Part shown: positions 16,310 through 23,568 of the stretch, one piece after another
Numbering within the stretch: the first letter of the stretch is position 1
How the letters are laid out: each line of letters opens with the position of its first letter
Assembly (NCBI GenBank): GCA_900554615.1
Contig: USIB01000017.1
Span: 1-23,828, forward strand
Source of the DNA: an uncultured Mycoplasmatota bacterium
GTDB lineage: Bacteria > Bacillota_I > Bacilli_A > RF39 > UBA660
Direction: 5' to 3'
Length of the DNA stretch: 23,828 nucleotides
Translations under genes and position numbers: made by a program
Notes under the pieces: generated by a model
What the model was told of the DNA's origin: nothing
Databases searched by the model: none
Seen by the model: the letters and a program-made list of their open reading frames with translations, nothing else

Positions 16310-18680
16310 CGTATTACCAAATAAAGTATTCATTCCTAAAACTAATCAAGAAATTATTTCTTATATGTTTAAGGAAGTTGATGAAAGAACAGGGATATTT
16401 AGAATAGATGAAGATACATATTCTATTTGTATTGAATATTCTGATGTATCATTTGCAAAAGCCAATGATGAAGAAGCAGAAAATATTTTCTTTAAATGGT
16501 TAGAATATTTACATTCTTTTAGGGAAGATACGCATATACAAGTTATTAATGCAGGTACTCCTATCAAAACGGAAAAATATAAAGAAAAGTTTATATTTGA
16601 AAAAGAGCATTTAAAAAGTGAAAAGCAAATTCAAATTGCTGATGAATTAAATACTTTAATAACTAATTCGCTTGGTACTAATGAAGATACATTGCAAACA
16701 AAAAGATTTATAGTAATTTCTTTAAAAGCAAAAAACTTTATAGAAGCAAACGCATTATTTTTAAATATCTTTCTAAAAACTGAGCAGAAGTTTAAAGAAT
16801 TAAAATCAAAGGTTAATTTAATTACAGTTAAGGATAGATTAAAATTTATATATAATTTTTTTAATATATTATCAGTAGAAGATAATAATATTGAAAATAT
16901 AATTGAATATGCAAAAAATCAAAACTTAACTATATTTGATGTAATTGCTCCTAAAAAGGTTCTTATGCGTGAGTCTGATCTTATAGAAATAGATGATAAA
17001 AAATTTATCAGAGTTTTATATGTTTCTAAATTACCTAAGAGTCTAACTCCAAGATTTTATAATAGAATTACTACAATGGATGATATTAATATAATAACAA
17101 CATTAAATATTAATCCTACTAATTCTGCTAAGATGATTAAAGTAGTAGATAAAAGTCTGTCTGCTATGGAAACTGAAAGATTAGAAAAAATTAAAAGAGC
17201 AGGAAAAAGTAATCTTGACTATGAGTATGTTAAAGATAAAAAATTAGAAACAAAAATATCTAATGCAGAACAATTACAATATGATTTGCAAAAGAATAAT
17301 CAAAAGATATTTCAAAATAATTTTTTAGTGTGTATAACTGCTAATAGTTTTGAAGAGTTAGAAGATCAAACAGTTAGAGTTCAAGAAATTGCTGCTGAAA
17401 TGTTAGTTGAAATGAAGCCGTTGTTATGGCAACAATTAGAGGGAATACAGAATATTCTGCCTTTAGGTCATAATAGTCTTCAGTTTCAAAGAACTTTGAC
17501 TAGTGAAGCAACGGCAGTAAATGTACCATTTAATAGTAAAGATTTCAATCATGAGAAATCTTTATTTTATGGTGTTAATCTTGTTAGTAAAAATGCAATT
17601 TTCTGTGATAGAAAAAAATTAATCAATGGTAATGGATGTGTACTTGCTACTTCTGGTGCTGGAAAATCCTTTAATGTTAAAACGATTATAGAACAAATTT
17701 TAATTCGTTATCCAGAAGATGAGATATGTATTATAGAGCCACAAAATGAATATGGTGGATTATTAGATGTTTTTGATGGGCAAAAGATAATTATATCCAC
17801 TAATTCTGATACACACATTAATCCGTTTGATTTGTCTTTAAATTATGGATGTAGTGATAGTGGAAAGAGTGAACCAGTAAAAAGTAAAGTTGAATATATT
17901 ATTGCTTTTTTGGAAAGTATAGTGGGAGCAAATGCTTTATCTGGTGGTCAAAAAACTATTATTGATCGTTGTACTAAGATTATTTTTGAGGATTATGAGA
18001 AAAGTAATTTTACTGATGATAGTTTATTACCAACATTACCATCATTTTATGATATGCTTTTGAAACAACCTGAAGAAGAAGCAAAAGATTTAGCATTAAT
18101 CATTGAAAGATATGTAAAAGGTTCTATGGATTTATTCTCTAAGAGAACTAATATAGATATTCAAAATAGATTAGTATCGTTTGATATTAGTCAGTTGTCT
18201 GCATCATTACAAACTACTGGATATCTTGTAGTATTGGATCACATTCAGAATAGATTGGCAAAGAATAAAGAGTTGGGAAAATATACGTGGATTTTTATAG
18301 ATGAATTTCACATCTTACTTGCTAATCCTTATTCTGCACAATATGTAGCCAATTTCTATAAAACAGGAAGAAAGTTAAATGCTTTGAATACAGTAATCTC
18401 ACAACAAATATCTCATTTACTGCGTTCAGAATCTGGAAAAGATATTTTGTCTAATTCTGAGTTTGCTCTAATATTAAAACAAAAACCTTTAGATTTACCA
18501 TCTATTTGTAATATTTTTAATATTAGTGATGAAGAATCAATGTATGTTCAAGGTGATGCTCCTACTGGACAAGGTTTAGTAGTATTTGGTTCTGATGTAA
18601 TTCCTTTTACTAATAAAGTACCAAAAGATTATTTAATCTATCAAGTTAATAATACAGATAGTCAAGTACAGGCAAGATAA
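16266..18680 (+). CDS. virB4: VirB4-family conjugation ATPase
   Basis: An 804-residue cytosolic or membrane-associated ATPase that powers assembly and substrate transfer in type IV secretion. The N-terminal 400 residues match the layout of the VirB4/TraE N-domain. The motor domain has Walker A A461-T-S-G-A-G-K-S468, then I-I-E-P-Q-N-E-Y, and Walker B ending in Asp679-Glu680 of W-I-F-I-D-E-F-H. A further motif, V-I-S-Q-Q-I-S-H-L, follows where VirB4 proteins carry the conserved Gln. The start overlaps the PrgI-like gene by 44 bases; AAAGG lies 15 bases upstream, so initiation may depend on coupling. A TTG at 16287 is an alternative that would remove seven residues of the Lys-rich start. Confidence 0.93.
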   Translation: MKQKKKTLKKKQKNNVLPNKVFIPKTNQEIISYMFKEVDERTGIFRIDEDTYSICIEYSDVSFAKANDEEAENIFFKWLEYLHSFREDTHIQVINAGTPIKTEKYKEKFIFEKEHLKSEKQIQIADELNTLITNSLGTNEDTLQTKRFIVISLKAKNFIEANALFLNIFLKTEQKFKELKSKVNLITVKDRLKFIYNFFNILSVEDNNIENIIEYAKNQNLTIFDVIAPKKVLMRESDLIEIDDKKFIRVLYVSKLPKSLTPRFYNRITTMDDINIITTLNINPTNSAKMIKVVDKSLSAMETERLEKIKRAGKSNLDYEYVKDKKLETKISNAEQLQYDLQKNNQKIFQNNFLVCITANSFEELEDQTVRVQEIAAEMLVEMKPLLWQQLEGIQNILPLGHNSLQFQRTLTSEATAVNVPFNSKDFNHEKSLFYGVNLVSKNAIFCDRKKLINGNGCVLATSGAGKSFNVKTIIEQILIRYPEDEICIIEPQNEYGGLLDVFDGQKIIISTNSDTHINPFDLSLNYGCSDSGKSEPVKSKVEYIIAFLESIVGANALSGGQKTIIDRCTKIIFEDYEKSNFTDDSLLPTLPSFYDMLLKQPEEEAKDLALIIERYVKGSMDLFSKRTNIDIQNRLVSFDISQLSASLQTTGYLVVLDHIQNRLAKNKELGKYTWIFIDEFHILLANPYSAQYVANFYKTGRKLNALNTVISQQISHLLRSESGKDILSNSEFALILKQKPLDLPSICNIFNISDEESMYVQGDAPTGQGLVVFGSDVIPFTNKVPKDYLIYQVNNTDSQVQAR

Positions 18681-18682
18681 TT

Positions 18683-20500
18683 ATGAAAGATAATACTGAA
18701 AGAGATGTTAAGAGGTCAATTGATAGAGTATCAACATTATCATCAGAAGCATCAAGTCATACATTTAAATCAGTAGATAAAATAGCAAAAAAAGCATCTG
18801 ATTTTATTGAAAACAGATCCATAGAACAAAGTCTAGCAGAAAAAGAGAAAGAAGTAGAATCAAGATTAAAAACATCAGAGTATGTCCAAGAAAATAATAA
18901 TGAAACGGATTTATCAACAGAAGGCAATAATGATTCTACAAGTAAGTTGAAAACAAATGTTAATAACGACACATCATCAACAACTAACTCTCAGGAAGAA
19001 AAAGATGTAGAAACAAAAGATTCTGATAATGACATTCCTAAGAAAAGTAAATTAAAAACAGTTGTAGAAAAAACTAATAAAAAGATATTCAAATTTAATG
19101 ATAATCAAGGAAAAGTTTCAAAAGTAGCAACTACTATAAGTAAGGGTGGAGAAAAAGTATCTAAAGCAGGTAGAACAATTGTGAGAACATCAAGAGAACT
19201 AAATAAAGCAATGAGTGAAAATGGTAGTGGTGTCGATTATATAAATGAAAAAATAACTCGTAAAATCAAAACTAAGGCATCTAATAAGATTAAAAAGAAA
19301 ACAAAAAAAGTCGCAAGTAAAATAGGAAAAAAATTTAATCAAACTATTGGTAAAAAATTATTTCAAGTTGCAAAAGCTATTGTTATGAAATTAATAAAGA
19401 TGCTTATATCATTATTAGCTGCATTGGCAGAATTTATTATTCCATTGGCACTTATTCTTATAATAATAATTTCAGTATGTTCTATATTTGGTTCTACTAT
19501 GACTGAAAGCTCTCTCAGCTCGTATCAACAATATATGAACTCTATTCAAGAAGAGTATGACAAAAAAGTTGATGAATTTTTAGAAGAAAATCCAGATGGA
19601 GAAGTTTTTGCTGTTGGTGGTAGTTATGGTAGAATTGATTGGAGAATTCCATTATCCATAATGCAAGGTACAGGAGCAGAATTAGAATTTGATCAAACTG
19701 AAAAAGATTTAATACAAAAATTTAAATCTGAAGATTTATTAGAAAAACATGAGATATTGGAACAAGTTGTATATGATACAGATGAAGCAGGTAATACAAC
19801 AGAAACTACAAAAAAAGTATTAGTAATTACCAATAGCATGTATGAAGATTATATGGATTGGTGTCGTGATAATTATAGTAATATTGCTAACTTTAGTAAG
19901 GCAAAAAAAGTATCTAATGGAACAGAAACTTATTTTACCAAAGACCAATTAGATATGATAAGTTTATTATATAATTCTGATTTTTTTGCAGATGCTTTAG
20001 GTAGTAGTTTTAAAACACGAACTCCTACTTATGGAAAAACAAATATACCTTTGAATCTTAATACTGAACATTTTAATGAAAAAAATGCTTTAACAAATGC
20101 TGGTTTTAAGGGACAATGTACTTGGTTTAGTTATGGTCGTGCATTACAAGTATCTGGAAAAAAGATGCCAACAGGAAATGCACAAACTTGGATTACTTCT
20201 GCAATATCAATGGGATATGAAACTGGTACTCAACCTTCGTATAATTCTGTTGTAGTATTGTCTTCTAAAAGATTTGGACATGTTGCTTTTGTAGAAGCTT
20301 ATGATGGAAAAACTATAACTATATCTGAAGGAAATATTGGTAATGCTTGTAGAAGTGATGATTCATGTAGTCAAGTAGAATATGCTAATAAACATGCAAA
20401 TGAGTTAGTAAGAACAAAAACTTATAGTTCGTTTGATGAATATAGAAGAATAAATAAAAATAATGGATACACCATTATAGGATTTATATATTTAGATTAA
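18683..20500 (+). CDS. Membrane-anchored CHAP wall hydrolase of the conjugation system (VirB1/PrgK position)
   Basis: A 605-residue protein starting two bases after the VirB4 stop. Residues 1-230 are hydrophilic, Lys/Ser/Glu-rich and predicted cytosolic, with a very basic stretch near 190-230. Residues 240-268 form one membrane helix. The outer part has a linker (about 275-430) and a C-terminal CHAP domain from about 465, with catalytic-type Cys479 in Q-C-T-W-F, His533 in G-H-V-A-F-V and G-N-A-Q-T-W between them. CHAP enzymes cut peptide bonds in peptidoglycan; in conjugation systems such a protein opens the wall for the channel. Many Gram-positive VirB1 counterparts also carry a lysozyme-like domain, which I do not see here. 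The ribosome binding site is poor, suggesting coupling to virB4 translation. Confidence 0.85.
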   Translation: MKDNTERDVKRSIDRVSTLSSEASSHTFKSVDKIAKKASDFIENRSIEQSLAEKEKEVESRLKTSEYVQENNNETDLSTEGNNDSTSKLKTNVNNDTSSTTNSQEEKDVETKDSDNDIPKKSKLKTVVEKTNKKIFKFNDNQGKVSKVATTISKGGEKVSKAGRTIVRTSRELNKAMSENGSGVDYINEKITRKIKTKASNKIKKKTKKVASKIGKKFNQTIGKKLFQVAKAIVMKLIKMLISLLAALAEFIIPLALILIIIISVCSIFGSTMTESSLSSYQQYMNSIQEEYDKKVDEFLEENPDGEVFAVGGSYGRIDWRIPLSIMQGTGAELEFDQTEKDLIQKFKSEDLLEKHEILEQVVYDTDEAGNTTETTKKVLVITNSMYEDYMDWCRDNYSNIANFSKAKKVSNGTETYFTKDQLDMISLLYNSDFFADALGSSFKTRTPTYGKTNIPLNLNTEHFNEKNALTNAGFKGQCTWFSYGRALQVSGKKMPTGNAQTWITSAISMGYETGTQPSYNSVVVLSSKRFGHVAFVEAYDGKTITISEGNIGNACRSDDSCSQVEYANKHANELVRTKTYSSFDEYRRINKNNGYTIIGFIYLD

Positions 20501-20511
20501 AAGGAGAAAAA

Positions 20512-20928
20512 ATGAAAAAGAAAAAATTATGGATACTACTTATTGTAGTATTATTTGTTTGTAGTCTTACATCAGTATTGTTTAATTATAAAAATATAAA
20601 AAGGAATATAGAAATTGCTAAGGAAGAACAAGTTGAAAAAGAAAGAAAAGAAGAAATGCTAAAACAGGATTTAATTAGTCCTGTTTTAATTTTAAAGCAA
20701 GATAAATTAATAATGTATCAAGGTGATGAATTAAATTATAAATCATTTATAAAAGAAGCAACTGATAATTTAGAAGGAGATTTAACTGATAGAGTTAAAT
20801 ATACAAAAATAGACACTTCTAAAACAGGAGAGTTTTATGTTGATTATGAAGTAAGTGATTCAGCATCAAATGTTATTAAGGCAAGATTATTAGTAATTAT
20901 TCGTGAAAAGCCAAATTTTAAGGATTAA
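20512..20928 (+). CDS. Membrane-anchored DUF5011-type Ig-like protein (first of pair)
   Basis: A 138-residue protein; AAGGAG at 20501-20506. It has one N-terminal membrane helix (about 5-22) preceded by Lys residues, a charged coiled stretch (about 30-52), then one Ig-like domain (about 56-135): I-S-P-V-L-I-L...Y-Q-G-D-E-L...D-L-T-D-R-V...T-G-E-F-Y-V-D-Y-E-V-S-D-S-A-S-N, matching the DUF5011/HYR-like pattern of bacterial surface proteins. It probably stays membrane-bound with the domain in the wall space. The next gene encodes the same arrangement, so the two are likely paralogues. Role unknown; position right after the CHAP gene suggests a surface or channel accessory. Confidence 0.75.
   Translation: MKKKKLWILLIVVLFVCSLTSVLFNYKNIKRNIEIAKEEQVEKERKEEMLKQDLISPVLILKQDKLIMYQGDELNYKSFIKEATDNLEGDLTDRVKYTKIDTSKTGEFYVDYEVSDSASNVIKARLLVIIREKPNFKD
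20660..20688. other. Intragenic 10-bp inverted repeat
   Basis: TAAAACAGGA at 20660-20669 and TCCTGTTTTA at 20679-20688 are exact reverse complements with a nine-base loop, followed by ATTTTAAAG. The hairpin lies within the linker-encoding part of the first DUF5011-type gene, just before its Ig-like domain. It resembles a weak intrinsic terminator on either strand, but the downstream T run is short. It may only reflect codon choice. Confidence 0.5.
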
Positions 20929-20953
20929 TTTAATATAAGTGAGGTGATGAAAT

Positions 20954-21697
20954 ATGACTGATGAACAGTTATTAACAATGTTTCGTAAGTATAAGAAAAA
21001 GAGAAATATAATTATAATTTCAATATTGATAATTATTATTAGCTCTATATTTATATTTTTATCTATCAGTAATACTTCATCTAAAAATGATGCAAAAAGC
21101 AAAGAAATTACTAATGTATCAAAAGAAAAAGATGAAATAGCTCCAGTTATAAAACTTAATACTAATTATATAGAAATTATTGAAGGAGGTGATGTGGATT
21201 ATTTAAAATATATTGAAAGTGTTATAGATGATAAGGATGGAGATCTTTTAGAAAGTATTACTTATAATGAAATAGATACAACAAAAATTGGTGAACAGAA
21301 AATAGTATATACTGTTTCAGATTCTTCTGGTAATACATCACAAGAAATTGTTGTAGTTAATGTACTGAAAAAAGAAGAACCAATAGACGAAAAAAAAGAA
21401 AATACTTCATCAAATTCTAGTAGTGTTGAGTCTTCAAAAAAAGAAGAACAACAGCCATCAAATAGTGCGTCAAATAATACAACTACAAAACCTGAGCCAC
21501 CATCTAATAATCAAGTAGAAGATACACCTTCTACAAAAAAAATAATAAAATATTTTTTGTTTAAAGATGGATATACTATGCAAAATGTTTCAGAAGCATG
21601 TGCAACTGAATTGAAAAAGACAAACAGAACAGGTATTTGTATTCCAATTCAAGATGAAAATGGCATCTATTTGGGTATGAAATTAGAAACAAATTAA
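20954..21697 (+). CDS. Membrane-anchored DUF5011-type Ig-like protein with extra C-terminal module (second of pair)
   Basis: A 247-residue protein; GAGGTGAT at 20941-20948. A cytosolic basic start (F-R-K-Y-K-K-K-R) is followed by a membrane helix (about 16-37) and a short linker. One DUF5011-type Ig-like domain spans about 62-142 (A-P-V-I-K-L...I-E-G-G-D...D-G-D-L...T-V-S-D-S-S-G-N-T-S). Residues 143-197 form a Ser/Glu/Pro-rich, probably disordered spacer. A small C-terminal module of about 50 residues has two Cys (A-C-A-T-E-L and G-I-C-I-P-I). The spacer suggests the last module reaches through the wall. It shares helix-plus-Ig order with the preceding gene but carries additional parts. Function unknown. 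Confidence 0.75.
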   Translation: MTDEQLLTMFRKYKKKRNIIIISILIIIISSIFIFLSISNTSSKNDAKSKEITNVSKEKDEIAPVIKLNTNYIEIIEGGDVDYLKYIESVIDDKDGDLLESITYNEIDTTKIGEQKIVYTVSDSSGNTSQEIVVVNVLKKEEPIDEKKENTSSNSSSVESSKKEEQQPSNSASNNTTTKPEPPSNNQVEDTPSTKKIIKYFLFKDGYTMQNVSEACATELKKTNRTGICIPIQDENGIYLGMKLETN

Positions 21698-21719
21698 TTT
21701 AGAAAAGGGAGATGTATAA

Positions 21720-21947
21720 ATGAATAAAGAATATATAAAAGAATTATTTGAAGAAGAAAAAGAAGTCTTTATCCATCATGGATTAGATATAGAAACTCCA
21801 GAAGATTTGGAGGATTTTATGGAATCAATTATAATTTCAAATATGCAATTTGAGTTTGATATATCTCCAAACGCAGATAAATTATTTAATAGGGTTAAAG
21901 AAAATACTAAAGAATTATCAAATGAAGATCATGATATAGAAAAATGA
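21720..21947 (+). CDS. Small acidic hypothetical protein
   Basis: A 75-residue protein with AAAAGGGAG upstream. It is rich in Glu and Asp and predicted helical (E-L-F-E-E-E-K-E-V-F; D-L-E-D-F-M-E-S-I), with no membrane segment. I recognise no family. It is the last gene before the third control module, whose T8 begins at the base after its TGA stop. It probably closes the channel operon; its job cannot be stated. Confidence 0.7.
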   Translation: MNKEYIKELFEEEKEVFIHHGLDIETPEDLEDFMESIIISNMQFEFDISPNADKLFNRVKENTKELSNEDHDIEK

Positions 21948-21981
21948 TTTTTTTTACATTGAGTGTTTACTAGTGTAAACA
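21948..21981. promoter_or_regulatory. Conserved T8/palindrome control module, copy 3
   Basis: T8 at 21948-21955, eight bases ACATTGAG, then TGTTTAC-TAGT-GTAAACA at 21964-21981. The 7-base arms are exact reverse complements, the most perfect palindrome of the three copies. It ends 25-26 bases before the ATG of the XRE regulator gene, so autoregulation is the simplest reading. The downstream leader up to the start codon (AAAGAAAAGGAGAAAAA) is also nearly identical to that of copy 2. Confidence 0.7.
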
Positions 21982-22006
21982 AAAAGATAAAGAAAAGGAG
22001 AAAAAA

Positions 22007-22660
22007 ATGAAAAATAATTATATGATATTAGCAGAAATAATAAAAAATAGAAGAATAGCTTTAGGATATAGTTTAAGGAATTTAGCAAATGAAGTTGGTA
22101 TTAGTCATACAGAACTTGTACGTATTGAAAACGGTAATAGGCAATGTTTAAATACTATTACATTATTAAAAATATGTAAGTTATTAAATTTAGATTTTTT
22201 AACACTTTTAGAAGATGCCAACTTTTATGAAAGAGAAGAGGAAAAATTGTTTTATATTATTGTTAAGAATGCAGAAACAAAGGTATTTAAAATTCATGCA
22301 ACTAGTGAACAATCAGCTCTTCCTATTGTAATAGATTTTTTATCAGAAAACGATATTATTAAAATAGACGAAAAAATTAAGAATACATTGATATTTGCAA
22401 CACCTGATAAAAAAGAAATGCAAATAGTATTGAAAGATTTAGAAGAAAAAAATGAATATGAAATAGCAAAAAAATATAATAGAGTTCCTTGTGAAATTAA
22501 TGCTGTTTCAGATGAAGAGTTTGAGGACGATTTCGAAGATGATGACTTTGAAAGTGAAGAATATGAAGACACAGATGATTTTTTAGGCGATATAACAATA
22601 TATTTTGAAATTAATAATTTCAGTAGGAGAAAATCAAATGGACACATTAATAATAAGTAA
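22007..22660 (+). CDS. XRE-family transcriptional regulator with acidic tail
   Basis: A 217-residue DNA-binding protein; AAAAGGAG at 21993-22000. Residues 7-68 form a Cro/CI-type helix-turn-helix domain (I-I-K-N-R-R-I-A-L-G-Y-S-L-R-N-L-A, then V-G-I-S-H-T-E-L-V-R-I-E-N-G), closed by L-L-K-I-C-K-L-L-N-L-D. Residues 75-160 are a mixed domain I do not recognise. Residues 168-195 are an extreme run of Asp/Glu with aromatic residues, followed by a basic end (S-R-R-K-S-N). Such proteins typically act as dimers on palindromes; three matching palindromes occur in the window, one just upstream of this gene, so it is the best candidate for their binder. It could repress transfer, or activate it; the sequence does not tell. 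Confidence 0.85.
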   Translation: MKNNYMILAEIIKNRRIALGYSLRNLANEVGISHTELVRIENGNRQCLNTITLLKICKLLNLDFLTLLEDANFYEREEEKLFYIIVKNAETKVFKIHATSEQSALPIVIDFLSENDIIKIDEKIKNTLIFATPDKKEMQIVLKDLEEKNEYEIAKKYNRVPCEINAVSDEEFEDDFEDDDFESEEYEDTDDFLGDITIYFEINNFSRRKSNGHINNK

Positions 22661-22979
22661 TGAAAGTAATATTCTTCATGTATCAAATAAAGGTTATACT
22701 GTCGATTACACCTTTTATGATTGTAAGGGACACAGCATAGATGGAGGAATATTAGAAAGTGAAAAAGAAAAATTTAATACTCAAGAAGTTAAAAATGAAA
22801 TAATAAAAATGTTTGAAGATACAATTGCCTTCTCTCAACCTTATATGATTTTAGAGGGAGATAGAGCAGACAGTTTATTAGAATTAATTGAAATGGAAGA
22901 TTATAAAAATACTCAATTAAAAGTAAATGATATTTTATCTTCCGTTAAAAATAGTTCCTATATTGAACTAGATAGATAA
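22638..22979 (+). CDS. Small hypothetical protein, possible polyvalent-protein-associated domain
   Basis: I place the start at ATG 22638 (113 residues) because AGGAG at 22625-22629 lies eight bases upstream; an in-frame ATG at 22605 lacks such a site. It overlaps the end of the XRE gene by 23 bases. Residues 14-40 (V-S-N-K-G-Y-T-V-D-Y-T-F-Y-D...S-I-D-G-G-I-L-E) resemble a Y-T-F-Y-D...I-D-G-G pattern I recall from domains in large proteins of clostridial ICEs; this is recollection, not a search. The rest is helical and acidic. No membrane segment. Function unknown. Confidence 0.7.
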   Translation: MDTLIISNESNILHVSNKGYTVDYTFYDCKGHSIDGGILESEKEKFNTQEVKNEIIKMFEDTIAFSQPYMILEGDRADSLLELIEMEDYKNTQLKVNDILSSVKNSSYIELDR

Positions 22980-23014
22980 GTTTAAAAAAATAAAAATGAA
23001 AAGGAGAAAAAAAT

Positions 23015-23545
23015 ATGAGAAAACAATATGATGATTTTACTCAAATGAAGATAAAAGAGATGTGCAAATCTATAAGTGATATGACTTATACTTATTTAGA
23101 TCCAGAAACCCATTTACCTACTAAAGTACCAGCATCACATTATGAAAAAATATTGGATCAAGTTAAAGAACAATACATGGGAGAAATAACTAGTAAACAA
23201 TTTTTAACTATTATGTATAATCAATTAACTGCGTTAAAGAAAGAAGATGACAAATATTTTCAACAAGCATTATTATGTATGGACTTAGGTATAAATCCAA
23301 AAGATATGAGAGTAGATGAACAATTAGCATTGTCTATGACTTATGATTTTATTTATGAAAAACAAAAAAATATGAAAAAAGATTATCATTTTTTGGATAC
23401 AGAAGTTATAAATGCTTACAGAGAAACTAAGGATAATCCTGTAATTCAGGCACAGGCAATAAAAATGTCTACTGATTATGAAGAAACTCAAGAGCAAGAA
23501 GAATCTATTGATAAAGATGATGATTATGATCTTGATTATAACTAA
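23015..23545 (+). CDS. Hypothetical helical protein with acidic tail
   Basis: A 176-residue soluble protein; AAGGAG at 23001-23006. Residues 1-145 look largely helical (F-T-Q-M-K-I-K-E-M-C-K-S-I; Y-E-K-I-L-D-Q-V-K-E-Q-Y; Q-F-L-T-I-M-Y-N-Q-L). The last 25 residues are strongly acidic (E-E-T-Q-E-Q-E-E...D-K-D-D-D-Y-D-L-D-Y). No family recognised. It precedes a probable DNA methyltransferase gene by 23 bases and may be co-transcribed with it. Confidence 0.75.
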   Translation: MRKQYDDFTQMKIKEMCKSISDMTYTYLDPETHLPTKVPASHYEKILDQVKEQYMGEITSKQFLTIMYNQLTALKKEDDKYFQQALLCMDLGINPKDMRVDEQLALSMTYDFIYEKQKNMKKDYHFLDTEVINAYRETKDNPVIQAQAIKMSTDYEETQEQEESIDKDDDYDLDYN

Positions 23546-23568
23546 AATCTTAATAGGGAAAATTCAAA

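Noticed and set aside
22294..22686. Ser/Lys-rich 130-codon open frame on the minus strand over the XRE gene.
   Set aside because: It is the complement of the Asp/Glu codons of the acidic tail; it has no credible ribosome binding site and lies opposite a well-supported gene.
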